A DNA stretch of 64,000 bases from the NCBI GenBank assembly GCA_036275915.1, contig DASUCV010000004.1:1-64000 (forward strand). Reading direction: 5' to 3'. The notes under the pieces are model-generated. The model did not search any database. It was not told the origin of the DNA and saw only the letters and a program-made list of their open reading frames with translations. The first letter of the stretch is position 1. The number at the start of each line of letters is the position of its first letter. Made by a program: the position numbers and the translations under genes. The stretch is from Candidatus Polarisedimenticolaceae bacterium. GTDB taxonomy: Bacteria; Acidobacteriota; Polarisedimenticolia; Polarisedimenticolales; DASRJG01. Shown in pieces: positions 1 through 7,300 of this stretch.

Positions 1-1
1 C

Positions 2-1411
2 TGGAACATGATCCTCGTCGTCCTGACCTTCTGCCTCGCGATCTTCGGCACCTTCCTCACGCGGAGTGGGATCCTCTCGTCCGTGCACTCGTTCGCGACC
101 TCCGACATCGGACCGGCGTTCGCGTGGTTCCTCGGGATCACCTTCTTTGGCTCCCTCGCCCTCCTCGTGCTCCGCCTGAACGACCTTCGGTCGGAAGCGG
201 TGCTCGAATCGGTGCTCTCGCGCGAGTCGAGCTTCCTGTTCAACAACATGGTCCTCGTCGGCATCGCCGGGACGGTCCTCCTGCTCACGACCTTCCCGCT
301 CGTCTCGCAGGCGGTCGTGAACCGGCGGGTCACGATGGGACCGCCGATCTTCAACCTCGTCAACATTCCCTGGGCGCTCGTCCTCCTCTTCCTCGTGGGG
401 GTCGGGCCGCTCATCGCGTGGCGGAAGGCGACCGCGGAGAACCTCCGCCGGAACTTCATCGTTCCGGGGCTCGTGGGGCTCTGGACCCTTCTTCTCTTCC
501 TGGCGCTCGAAGGGCGGGATGGGCTCACGGCGGCGGGGACCGTGCTCCGGAGTCTCGTCCACGCGGACTTCGGCGCGATGTTCGACGCGCTCAAGACCTT
601 CTACCCGCCGGCGTGCTTCGGTCTCGCCGCGTTCGTCCTCGCGACGGTCGTCCTCGAGTTCTGGCGCGGCACGCGGGCGCGCATGCACCAGTACGGCGAG
701 AACCCGGCGGCCGCGCTCGGCCTCCTCGTCTGGCGTAACAAGCGGCGCTGGGGCGGCTACGTCGTCCACGTCGGCTTCGTCATCGTGTGCATCGGCGTCG
801 CCGCGTCGTCGGCGTACCGGAAGGAGCTGGTCCAGCAGATCGCGCCGAAGGGGACGATCAAGCTCGACGGCTACGCGATGGTCTACGACGGGTACCGCCT
901 CGAGGCGCAGGACGACTACATCGCCGCCGTCACCGAGGTCTCGATCTGGCAGGACGGCCGCTTCGTCGCGCGCCTCGAAGCGCAGCAGCGCGCGCACCCG
1001 AACATGCTCTTCCCCGACCTCAAGGCGGCGTTCCTGCAGGCCAAGAGCATGCGCGGCGGCGACCCCGGGGCGTACCACGACGCCGTCGCCGGGCTTTACA
1101 CGCTCATGAGCCGGCTCGAGGAGATCGCTGGTCGCGAGGTGAAGACTCCGTCGACCGAGGTCGCGATCCACAAGAGCTTCTCGCTCACGCGCCCGCAGCG
1201 CTTCGCCGAGGACTTCTACGTGACGCCGCTTGGCGTCGACCCGTTCACCGGCGAGGCGAACTTCCGCGTCTTCGTGAATCCGCTCGTCAATTTCCTCTGG
1301 TTCGGCGGGCTCGTCCTCGTGATCGGCGCGACGATCTGCGTTTTCCCCGACGCGCGCGAGCGCAAGCGGCTCCAGGCGGCGCGTGCGCTCGAGGAGCGCG
1401 CCGCGGCATGA
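2..1411 (+). CDS. ccmF: CcmF, cytochrome c heme lyase subunit (5' partial)
   Basis: C-terminal part of CcmF, the inner-membrane protein that with CcmH ligates heme to apocytochrome c in System I maturation. The reading frame is open to the window edge, so the N-terminal part and true start lie upstream. The first visible residues (TFLTRSGILSSVHSF) are the conserved CcmF segment bearing the heme-contact histidine region. Several hydrophobic segments follow, then a long periplasmic stretch and a last membrane span near residue 440 of the visible part. The stop overlaps the ccmH start by four bases (ATGA). Assignment is confident from the signature segment and the operon. Confidence 0.95.
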   Translation, partial: WNMILVVLTFCLAIFGTFLTRSGILSSVHSFATSDIGPAFAWFLGITFFGSLALLVLRLNDLRSEAVLESVLSRESSFLFNNMVLVGIAGTVLLLTTFPLVSQAVVNRRVTMGPPIFNLVNIPWALVLLFLVGVGPLIAWRKATAENLRRNFIVPGLVGLWTLLLFLALEGRDGLTAAGTVLRSLVHADFGAMFDALKTFYPPACFGLAAFVLATVVLEFWRGTRARMHQYGENPAAALGLLVWRNKRRWGGYVVHVGFVIVCIGVAASSAYRKELVQQIAPKGTIKLDGYAMVYDGYRLEAQDDYIAAVTEVSIWQDGRFVARLEAQQRAHPNMLFPDLKAAFLQAKSMRGGDPGAYHDAVAGLYTLMSRLEEIAGREVKTPSTEVAIHKSFSLTRPQRFAEDFYVTPLGVDPFTGEANFRVFVNPLVNFLWFGGLVLVIGATICVFPDARERKRLQAARALEERAAA

Positions 1412-1830
1412 TCCCGGCCGTCGTCGTCCCCGAGGGTCCGGCGAAGGGAGCGTACGAGAAGGCGGCGACGTCGCTCCTCTGCGATTGCGGCTGCGCGCCG
1501 CAGTCGATCAAGGAATGCGCCTGCATGCGGGCGGAGGAGCTCCGCACCTCCATCGCCGCCGACGCGACCGCGGGGAAGAGCGGCGATCAGATCATCGCCG
1601 GGTACGTCGCCCGGAACGGGCAGAAGATCCTCGTCTCGCCCCCGGCCGCGGGGTTCAACCTCATCGCCTGGCTCGGGCCCGCGGCCGGCCTCCTCGCCGC
1701 GGCGCTCCTCATCGGCGGGGTCATCTCCCGCTGGAAGCGCGCCTCGAAGCCGGCGGCCGGGTCGCCCGCGGCCGGCGTCAGCGACGCCGATCTCGCGCGT
1801 CTCGCCCGCGATCTCGAGGACCTCCGTTGA
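1408..1830 (+). CDS. ccmH: CcmH-type apocytochrome thiol reductase, variant cysteine motif
   Basis: 140-residue CcmH/CycL family protein, expected to present reduced apocytochrome c to CcmF. The usual site is LRCxxCQxxSI. Here the same position reads LLCDCGCAPQSIKECACM, with cysteines 25, 27, 29, 37 and 39, so the CxxC spacing is replaced by CxCxC plus a CxC pair. The downstream helical segment and a C-terminal membrane anchor (about residues 85-110) fit the family. No clear signal peptide is seen ahead of the motif. ATG overlaps the ccmF stop, and the stop overlaps the next start as TTGA. Family call is good; the redox chemistry of the variant site is uncertain. Confidence 0.87.
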   Translation: MIPAVVVPEGPAKGAYEKAATSLLCDCGCAPQSIKECACMRAEELRTSIAADATAGKSGDQIIAGYVARNGQKILVSPPAAGFNLIAWLGPAAGLLAAALLIGGVISRWKRASKPAAGSPAAGVSDADLARLARDLEDLR

Positions 1831-2114
1831 GCGCCGCCGTCATCGGCCTGCTCGCGCTCGCCGTCGCCGTCTTCGTCCTGGCGCCGCTCTTCCGCCCGGA
1901 CGCGCGGGAGGCCGAGCGCGTCGCCAAGAGCCTGAGCCACGAGCAGGACGTCGGCGCGCGCCACGCGATGGCGCTCTCCGCGCTCCGCGACCTCGAGGAG
2001 GACCGGACGACCGGCAAGATCGGGGACGCCGATTACGCCGACATGAAGGCGAGGCTCCAAGCGACGGCGATCGGCCTCATGAAGGAGCTCGACGCCTTGG
2101 CCGAGCGCCACTAG
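1827..2114 (+). CDS. Small CcmI-like membrane protein
   Basis: 95-residue protein starting at a TTG that overlaps the ccmH stop (TTGA). One N-terminal hydrophobic segment (about residues 3-20) is followed by a charged helix containing LRDLEEDRTTGKIGDADY, the typical start of CcmI-type proteins (ALxDLExDRxxGKLxxxDY). It lacks the TPR domain of full CcmI, so only the membrane anchor and adjoining helix are present. Its place after ccmF-ccmH supports a scaffold role for the heme lyase complex. Function is inferred from this segment and from context. Confidence 0.7.
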   Translation: MSAAVIGLLALAVAVFVLAPLFRPDAREAERVAKSLSHEQDVGARHAMALSALRDLEEDRTTGKIGDADYADMKARLQATAIGLMKELDALAERH

Positions 2115-2121
2115 GAGCCCC

Positions 2122-2829
2122 TTGGACGCGCCTCCCCTCGTCGCCGCCGTGGGCGTCACGCGGCGATTCGGCGCCACGACCGCCCTGGACGGCATCGACC
2201 TCACGGTCGCGGCCGGCGAGCCCGTCGCGCTCTTCGGGATCAACGGCGCGGGGAAGACGACGCTCCTCCGCATCGTCTCCGGCGGCTTGCGTCCCGACGG
2301 CGGCCGGATCCTGATCGACGGCGCCGACCCGCGGCGCTCGCCGGCCGCGGCGCGCGGGAGGATCGGATTCCTCTCGCATCACACGCTGCTCTACGACGAC
2401 CTCTCCGCGCGCGAGAACCTCGAGTTCTTCGGACGGCTCCACGGCCTCCCGGATCCCGCCGCCCGCGCCACGGTCATGCTCCGGGAGGCCGGGCTCGAGG
2501 AGCGCGCCGACGAGCCGGTACGCGGGTTCTCGCGAGGCATGCAGCAGCGGGTCGCGCTCGCGCGCGCGCTCCTGCACGAGCCGCGCCTCCTCCTCCTCGA
2601 CGAGCCGTCGTCGGGGCTCGACCTCCGCTCCACAAGCCGTCTCCGCGCGGCGCTCCGCGAGACCGCGGCGCGGGGCGTCACCTGGCTCCTCGCGACGCAC
2701 GACCTCGACGAGGGGCTCGCGCTGTGTCCCCGGTGGGTCGCCCTCGACCGCGGTCGCGCCCTGGACGCGGGCGCCAGCACCGGCCCGGACGCCGCGCGCC
2801 TCCGCTCCCTCGTCCGCGGAACGGCATGA
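2122..2829 (+). CDS. ccmA: CcmA, heme-chaperone release ABC ATPase
   Basis: 235-residue ABC ATPase with Walker A GINGAGKTT (residues 39-47), signature FSRGMQQR (136-143) and Walker B LLLLDEP followed by SSGLD (near 160). It fits CcmA, which with CcmB and CcmC drives release of heme-loaded CcmE. The start is TTG, seven bases after the preceding stop. The stop overlaps the ccmB start (ATGA). The sequence alone would also suit a generic ABC exporter ATPase; the neighbours decide for CcmA. Confidence 0.92.
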   Translation: MDAPPLVAAVGVTRRFGATTALDGIDLTVAAGEPVALFGINGAGKTTLLRIVSGGLRPDGGRILIDGADPRRSPAAARGRIGFLSHHTLLYDDLSARENLEFFGRLHGLPDPAARATVMLREAGLEERADEPVRGFSRGMQQRVALARALLHEPRLLLLDEPSSGLDLRSTSRLRAALRETAARGVTWLLATHDLDEGLALCPRWVALDRGRALDAGASTGPDAARLRSLVRGTA

Positions 2830-3521
2830 ACGCTCCCCCGGGATTCTTCAAGGCCGCCTGGATCGTCGCGCGGAAGGACCTGAGGATCGAAGGGCGCACG
2901 AAGGAGACGCTCGCTGCGAGCCTGCTGTTCGCGCTCGTCACGCTCGTCGTCTTTGCGTTCGCCTTCGGGATCGACACGATCAAGCGCATGGGGAGCCCCC
3001 AGGTCATCCCGGGGATCCTCTGGGTCACCGTCGCGTTCTCCGCGATCGTCGGGTTCACCCGCTCGTTCCGCCTGGAGCGCGACCGGAGCGCGTTCGTCGC
3101 CGTGGCCATGGCGCCGATCGACCGCGGCGCCGTCTTCGCCGGGAAGTGGATCGCGAACGTCGTCCTCCTGATCGCGATCGAGGCGATCCTGCTCCCCTTG
3201 ACCGCCGTCTTCTTCGACGCCGACATCGTGACCCCCGCGGGTCCGTTGGCCCTCGTCGTCCTCGTGCACACGCTCGGGCTCGCGGCGCTCGGCACGCTCT
3301 TCGGCGGCGTCGTCTCGCGGCTCGGCCGCGGGGAGGCGCTCCTCGCGACGCTCCTCCTCCCGGCCGCGACGCCGCTCTTCCTCTCCGCGGTCCAGTGCAC
3401 GTCATCGGCGCTCGACGGGCGTCTCGCCGACGCGCGCACGTGGCTCCTCCTCAGCGCGGGGCTCGACGTGTTGTATGTTCTCGTCGCTCTCCTCGTCTTC
3501 GACGCCCTCATGGAGGACTGA
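2826..3521 (+). CDS. ccmB: CcmB, heme exporter membrane subunit
   Basis: 231-residue integral membrane protein. An N-terminal amphipathic segment (AAWIVARKDLRIEGRTKE) typical of CcmB precedes about six hydrophobic spans. It is the membrane partner of CcmA in the CcmABCD complex. ATG overlaps the ccmA stop by four bases, and the stop TGA shares one base with the ccmC ATG (TGATG). Confidence 0.93.
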   Translation: MNAPPGFFKAAWIVARKDLRIEGRTKETLAASLLFALVTLVVFAFAFGIDTIKRMGSPQVIPGILWVTVAFSAIVGFTRSFRLERDRSAFVAVAMAPIDRGAVFAGKWIANVVLLIAIEAILLPLTAVFFDADIVTPAGPLALVVLVHTLGLAALGTLFGGVVSRLGRGEALLATLLLPAATPLFLSAVQCTSSALDGRLADARTWLLLSAGLDVLYVLVALLVFDALMED

Positions 3522-4213
3522 TGGCACGCCGCTTCGACGCCGGCTTGATGCTGCTCCTCGCCGCCACTGCGGCCCTGATGGCCCTCGCCCTCGCCCTCGT
3601 GTTCTTGAACGCGCCCGAGGAGAAGGTCATGGGCGCGGTGCAGAAGATCTTCTACTTCCACGTGCCGATCGCTGCGATGACGTTCCTCGCGGTCTTCGTC
3701 CTGCTCGCCGGGAGCGTCGGCTATCTCTGGACGCGGCGCGCCGTGTGGGACCACGTCTCGGTCGCGGCCACGGAAGTCGGCCTCGTCTTCTGCACGCTCG
3801 TCCTCATCACCGGCCCGATCTGGGCCAAGCCCGCGTGGGGCGTGTGGTGGACGTGGGAGGCGAAGCTCACGACGACGCTCATCCTGTGGCTCCTCCTCGC
3901 GGGGAGTCTTCTCGCGCGCGCCTACGCGACCGCGCCCGACCAGGCGGCGCGGATCGGGTCGATCCTCGGCGTCGTCGCCGCGCTCGACGTGCCGGTCGTC
4001 TACAAGGCGGTCGACTGGTGGCGCGGACAGCACCCGATCGTCTTCGGCGCCGGAAAGACCGATCCCCTGGCGCCGGGAATGGGCTCCGCCCTCATGGCCT
4101 GTATGTTCAGCTTCCTGCTTCTCTTCACCCTGCTGGTCGCCGCTCGCGCGCGCCTCGCCGCGCTCGAAGGCCAGCTCGCCGCGCTCGAAGACGCGGCCGC
4201 GAGGGCGCGATGA
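3521..4213 (+). CDS. ccmC: CcmC, heme-handling membrane protein
   Basis: 230-residue six-span protein of the heme handling family. The tryptophan-rich periplasmic motif is WGVWWTWEAKLT (residues 106-117), and a conserved histidine lies in FYFHVPIA (His47). Family members usually have an aspartate after the last tryptophan of the motif; here it is glutamate. CcmC loads heme onto CcmE. The C-terminus carries a short charged helix with a repeated RLAALEGQLAALE pattern. It overlaps ccmD by ATGA. Confidence 0.94.
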   Translation: MARRFDAGLMLLLAATAALMALALALVFLNAPEEKVMGAVQKIFYFHVPIAAMTFLAVFVLLAGSVGYLWTRRAVWDHVSVAATEVGLVFCTLVLITGPIWAKPAWGVWWTWEAKLTTTLILWLLLAGSLLARAYATAPDQAARIGSILGVVAALDVPVVYKAVDWWRGQHPIVFGAGKTDPLAPGMGSALMACMFSFLLLFTLLVAARARLAALEGQLAALEDAAARAR

Positions 4214-4353
4214 AGAGCTACTCGTTCCTGTTCTGGGGCTATCTCGTCGTCTGGGCCGGGCTCGTCGTGTACTTCGCGCTCCTCGCGCGACGGATCGCCG
4301 ACGTCGGCCGCCGTCTCGACGCGCTCGAGAGGAAGACGAAAGCTACGGCTTGA
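4210..4353 (+). CDS. ccmD: CcmD-like small membrane protein
   Basis: 47 residues: one membrane span (SFLFWGYLVVWAGLVVYFALLA region, residues 4-25) then a positively charged helix, the usual CcmD pattern. CcmD links CcmE release to CcmABC. It overlaps the ccmC stop by four bases and is the last gene of the ccm run. Its 3' end overlaps the convergent gene on the other strand by 11 bases. Confidence 0.8.
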   Translation: MKSYSFLFWGYLVVWAGLVVYFALLARRIADVGRRLDALERKTKATA

Positions 4354-4819
4354 TCGCGAGGTCGAGCGCGTCGCCCGGGCCGAGGCGCTCGCGCGAGGTC
4401 GACGGGAGCCTTGCCTGGAACGCCGACGCGAGCGCTGGCTCGACCGCCTCGCCGCGCGACCAGGCGCGCCAGGCGTCGCGCACGCGCAGATAGGCCGCGC
4501 CGTCGATCCCGAGCGCCCCCGCGGTGCTCAATCGGGCGACCCGGCACGCCGCGAGCGCCTCGTCGCCGAACGTCCGGTCGTCGGCCTTAACGCCGAGACG
4601 CTCCGCCGCGCGGGCCTGCGCCGCGCGCACGGCGAGGAAGGCATCGACGAGGGGGAGCGCCGCCCCGGCATCCGCCTTGGTGTCGTGGGAGACCGCCGCC
4701 TGCGTCGTCGCCTTGGGTCCCAGCGCGCGCTCGTACTGGTGGGCGACGAACGCGAGCGCGCCGACACCCGCGGCGCCGAAGCCGACGAGGATGACGATGA
4801 TGCGTGTCTCGCGCGTCAT
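4343..4819 (-). CDS. Membrane-anchored protein of unknown function
   Basis: 158 residues. One N-terminal membrane segment (about residues 7-25) is followed by a soluble, mostly helical, alanine-rich region presumably in the periplasm. No family is recognised. ATG was chosen just before the hydrophobic segment; six bases separate it from the stop of the upstream metalloprotease gene, so the two are probably co-transcribed. The end overlaps ccmD head-on by 11 bases. Confidence 0.7.
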   Translation of the reverse strand: MTRETRIIVILVGFGAAGVGALAFVAHQYERALGPKATTQAAVSHDTKADAGAALPLVDAFLAVRAAQARAAERLGVKADDRTFGDEALAACRVARLSTAGALGIDGAAYLRVRDAWRAWSRGEAVEPALASAFQARLPSTSRERLGPGDALDLAIKP

Positions 4820-4824
4820 GACGA

Positions 4825-6675
4825 TCAGTCTGCCCTCTCGTTCCCGCACGCGTCGACCGGGCGCACCTCGTAGCAGGCGGCGCCGCTCGCCGCGTCGTCC
4901 CAGGTCGTGAGCGACGTCTCGGCCGCGAGGGTGAACGCCTGGGACGGCGCCGCCGCGCGGTAGATCCGGTACGTCGCGGCACCCGGGCAGGCGCTCCACT
5001 GAAGGGTGGCGCCCGGTCCCGCGTCCCGCCCGACCCGGACGGTGTCGCCGAGCGGGCTCGAGCCCGGGGCGACGAGGATGCTCGCCGATCCGGGCACCGC
5101 GTCCACGTTCCCATGATCGTCGATCGCGCGCGCCTCGACGGTGTGCGGCCCCGACGAGAGGGTCGGGAGCGCGGCGCTGAACCGCTCGACCGGGCCTCCC
5201 CACGCGCCGTCCTCCGGGCTCGCCGCGATCCACGCGCCTCCGTCGGCGCGCACCTCGACGCCGGCGATCCGGTTGATGCTGATGTTCGAGGCCGGTGTCG
5301 CGGTGTAGGTGTTGCGGTTCGTGGCCGCGACGACGGTGGCGACGCCGGTCACCGCCGGGATGCGACATGCCTGCGCCGGCAGCGCATCCAGGAACGTGTC
5401 CGGGTTCTCGCCGACGACGTCGAGGTCGCCGTCCCCGTCCAGGTCGGCCCAGCCGATCTGCCGCCGCGTCGCGTCGCACATGGAGTCGCCGTTCGCGATC
5501 ATGACGCACGCCGCCGCGGCCGCATTGCACGCCGCGCAGTTCGCGTTCGGCCCATCCAGGTAGCCGCGGTGGTCGGTGCAGACGCAGCCGCTCGACGCGT
5601 ACTCGTCGAAGGCGTAGAAGGCGTGCTCGATCTCGTGGCGGAGGACCTGGTCCATGCGGTCGATCCCCCACGCCTGGTTGTCGTAGGTCATGACGATGTG
5701 CGGTCCGCCGACCCACGTGTACGCGAAACGTCCGTCCGCGAACTTCCCGTCGACGTCGTTCAACGAGTCGACGACGAAGACGTTGACCGCCCAGTCGGTG
5801 CCGTCGTAGCGGCGCGTATCGGCCGCCAGGGCCCGCGAGCGCGCGAAGCGGTCGCCGCTCGTGTAGCCGAGCTTCCCCAGGACCTGCGTCGCCCAGAGCG
5901 CCTCGCCGGTCGTGCCGTAGGGATCGGCGGCGTGCCGGATCGGCTCGTAGCCGGTCCGTGCCGCGGGCTGCACCCGACCCGCCAGGACGTGGTAGACGAA
6001 GCGGAGACCCGCGCGCGGTTCTTGAAGGCGCACCCACTCCAGCCCCGCGGCGATCTTCGCGACGACCTCGTCCTCCCGGTCGGCGCTCCAGTTCTCGGAC
6101 TGGAACTCGATCGTCCCGTCGCTCTCGACGAGGATGACGTTGATGCTCACCGCTCCTGCGAAGAACTCGCTCGTGTTGAGATCGGTCGCCCCGTACGGGG
6201 CGCCCGGGCTCCCGGTCGACGACGCCGCGACCTTCCTCACGCCGGCGCGCGCCGCGCGCACGGCGTCGAGCGTGGTCGCCGGAGGCACGAGCGCATCGTC
6301 GCCGATCTCCGCCGGCGGACGCTCGTCGGTCCGGTCGCCGAGGTGCGCGATCGCGCTCCAGGCCGCGAGCCCCCATCCGGGGACGCCGCGCCCCGCCCGG
6401 GCCGCGGCACCTTTGAGCGCGACCTCGCGCACGCCGGCGAGCTTGAGCGCGCGGAACTCGGATCCCGGCGGCAGCTCGACGATGAGGACGCCGTCGAACG
6501 CGTGCACGGTCCGTCCACCGAGCGAGGCGATCCCCGAGAGCGCCGCGGCTCGTGTCGCCGGCGAGGCGTCGTCGAGGATGAGCGCCACCACCGGCCGAGG
6601 CGGAGACTCGGCAGACGCTCGGCCTCCCAGGAGCGCCAACGACACCACCGCCGCACGAGCGAAGGACCGGCTCAT
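4825..6675 (-). CDS. Secreted zinc metalloprotease-like protein (HEIEHAFYAFDEY)
   Basis: 616 residues with a signal peptide (hydrophobic core about 8-22, cleavage near ASAES). A zinc-site candidate reads HEIEH (His347, Glu348, His351) followed by FYAFDEY. The HExxH...DEY layout resembles IgA-peptidase-like (M64-type) metalloproteases. Right after it comes a cysteine-rich stretch with six cysteines in about 35 residues (SSGCVCTDH, NCAACN, ACVMIAN), then a calcium-loop-like DLDGDGDLD near residue 410. The C-terminal 200 residues look like beta-sandwich (Ig/fibronectin-type) modules. Protease activity is inferred from the motif; the substrate is unknown. Confidence 0.75.
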   Translation of the reverse strand: MSRSFARAAVVSLALLGGRASAESPPRPVVALILDDASPATRAAALSGIASLGGRTVHAFDGVLIVELPPGSEFRALKLAGVREVALKGAAARAGRGVPGWGLAAWSAIAHLGDRTDERPPAEIGDDALVPPATTLDAVRAARAGVRKVAASSTGSPGAPYGATDLNTSEFFAGAVSINVILVESDGTIEFQSENWSADREDEVVAKIAAGLEWVRLQEPRAGLRFVYHVLAGRVQPAARTGYEPIRHAADPYGTTGEALWATQVLGKLGYTSGDRFARSRALAADTRRYDGTDWAVNVFVVDSLNDVDGKFADGRFAYTWVGGPHIVMTYDNQAWGIDRMDQVLRHEIEHAFYAFDEYASSGCVCTDHRGYLDGPNANCAACNAAAAACVMIANGDSMCDATRRQIGWADLDGDGDLDVVGENPDTFLDALPAQACRIPAVTGVATVVAATNRNTYTATPASNISINRIAGVEVRADGGAWIAASPEDGAWGGPVERFSAALPTLSSGPHTVEARAIDDHGNVDAVPGSASILVAPGSSPLGDTVRVGRDAGPGATLQWSACPGAATYRIYRAAAPSQAFTLAAETSLTTWDDAASGAACYEVRPVDACGNERAD

Positions 6676-6733
6676 CGGGGAGAAAACTAAGGAAGGCGGA
6701 AGAGGCCCGCCATGACGATTCCGTACCCGTCGA

Positions 6734-7264
6734 CTACAGGTGGTCTTGGATCGCTTTCTCGAGGATCGCTCGCGGGACCGGGCCGATCCAGTAGCCCACG
6801 ATCTTGCCGTCGCGGTCGATCAGGTACTTCGTCGGGAAACCGACGACGCCGCCGTAGGCGGAGGCGACCGCCTCGGAGCCGATGAGCGTCGTGTAGGGGA
6901 GCTTGTTCTCGTCGACGAACGGCTTGACCTTCGACGCACCCTCGTCGTCCATCGCGATCCCGAGGAGGGTGAATCCCCTCGCGCCGTACGTCGCGTTCAG
7001 CTCCTTGAACATCGGGATCTCCTCGCGGCAGGGAGCGCACCACGTCGTGAAGAAGTCCACGAGCCGGAGCTGTCCCTTGCTGTCGGAGAGGTGGACCGCC
7101 CTGCCGTTGACGTCCTTGAGCTCGAAGTCGGGAGCCGCGCGGACGGCAGCGGCGGCCGGAGCCGCGGCGTCGGCCGGCTTGGCGTCGGCGTTGCGCGGCT
7201 GAGAACCGCCGCAGGCGGCGAGGAGCGAGATCGAAAGGGCCACGAGAACGGATGAACGCGTCAT
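6734..7264 (-). CDS. TlpA/ResA-like thioredoxin lipoprotein
   Basis: 176 residues. A lipobox LLAAC puts the acylated cysteine at residue 18; an Ala/Pro linker follows, then a thioredoxin fold with active site WCAPC (Cys76, Cys79). Ahead of it is the AhpC/TSA-like start DFELKDVNGRAVHLSD, and the cis-proline region GFPTKYLIDRDGKIVG lies near the end. Such anchored periplasmic reductases commonly serve cytochrome c maturation (CcmG/ResA role), and the ccm operon is nearby on the other strand. The ATG chosen sits 8 bases after a TAAAAT box; a start nine codons upstream would overlap that box. Confidence 0.9.
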   Translation of the reverse strand: MTRSSVLVALSISLLAACGGSQPRNADAKPADAAAPAAAAVRAAPDFELKDVNGRAVHLSDSKGQLRLVDFFTTWCAPCREEIPMFKELNATYGARGFTLLGIAMDDEGASKVKPFVDENKLPYTTLIGSEAVASAYGGVVGFPTKYLIDRDGKIVGYWIGPVPRAILEKAIQDHL

Positions 7265-7300
7265 GACCGGAGATTTTATCAGGTCGGGCATAATCCGGCC
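7265..7300. promoter_or_regulatory. Divergent, apparently leaderless promoter pair
   Basis: The 36 bases between the thioredoxin gene and ggt hold a -10-like hexamer for each direction. On the plus strand CATAAT (7289-7294) ends 6 bases before the ggt GTG. On the minus strand TAAAAT lies 8 bases before the thioredoxin ATG. There is no Shine-Dalgarno in either gap, so transcripts should begin at or within a few bases of the start codons. No convincing -35 was found. Confidence 0.5.

Noticed and set aside
4343-6376. Very long minus-strand open frame running from the small anchored-protein gene through the metalloprotease gene
   Set aside because: Only the part up to 4819 has a credible start and hydrophobic segment. 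The rest is an Arg/Gly-rich shadow of the real metalloprotease frame, a common effect of high GC.
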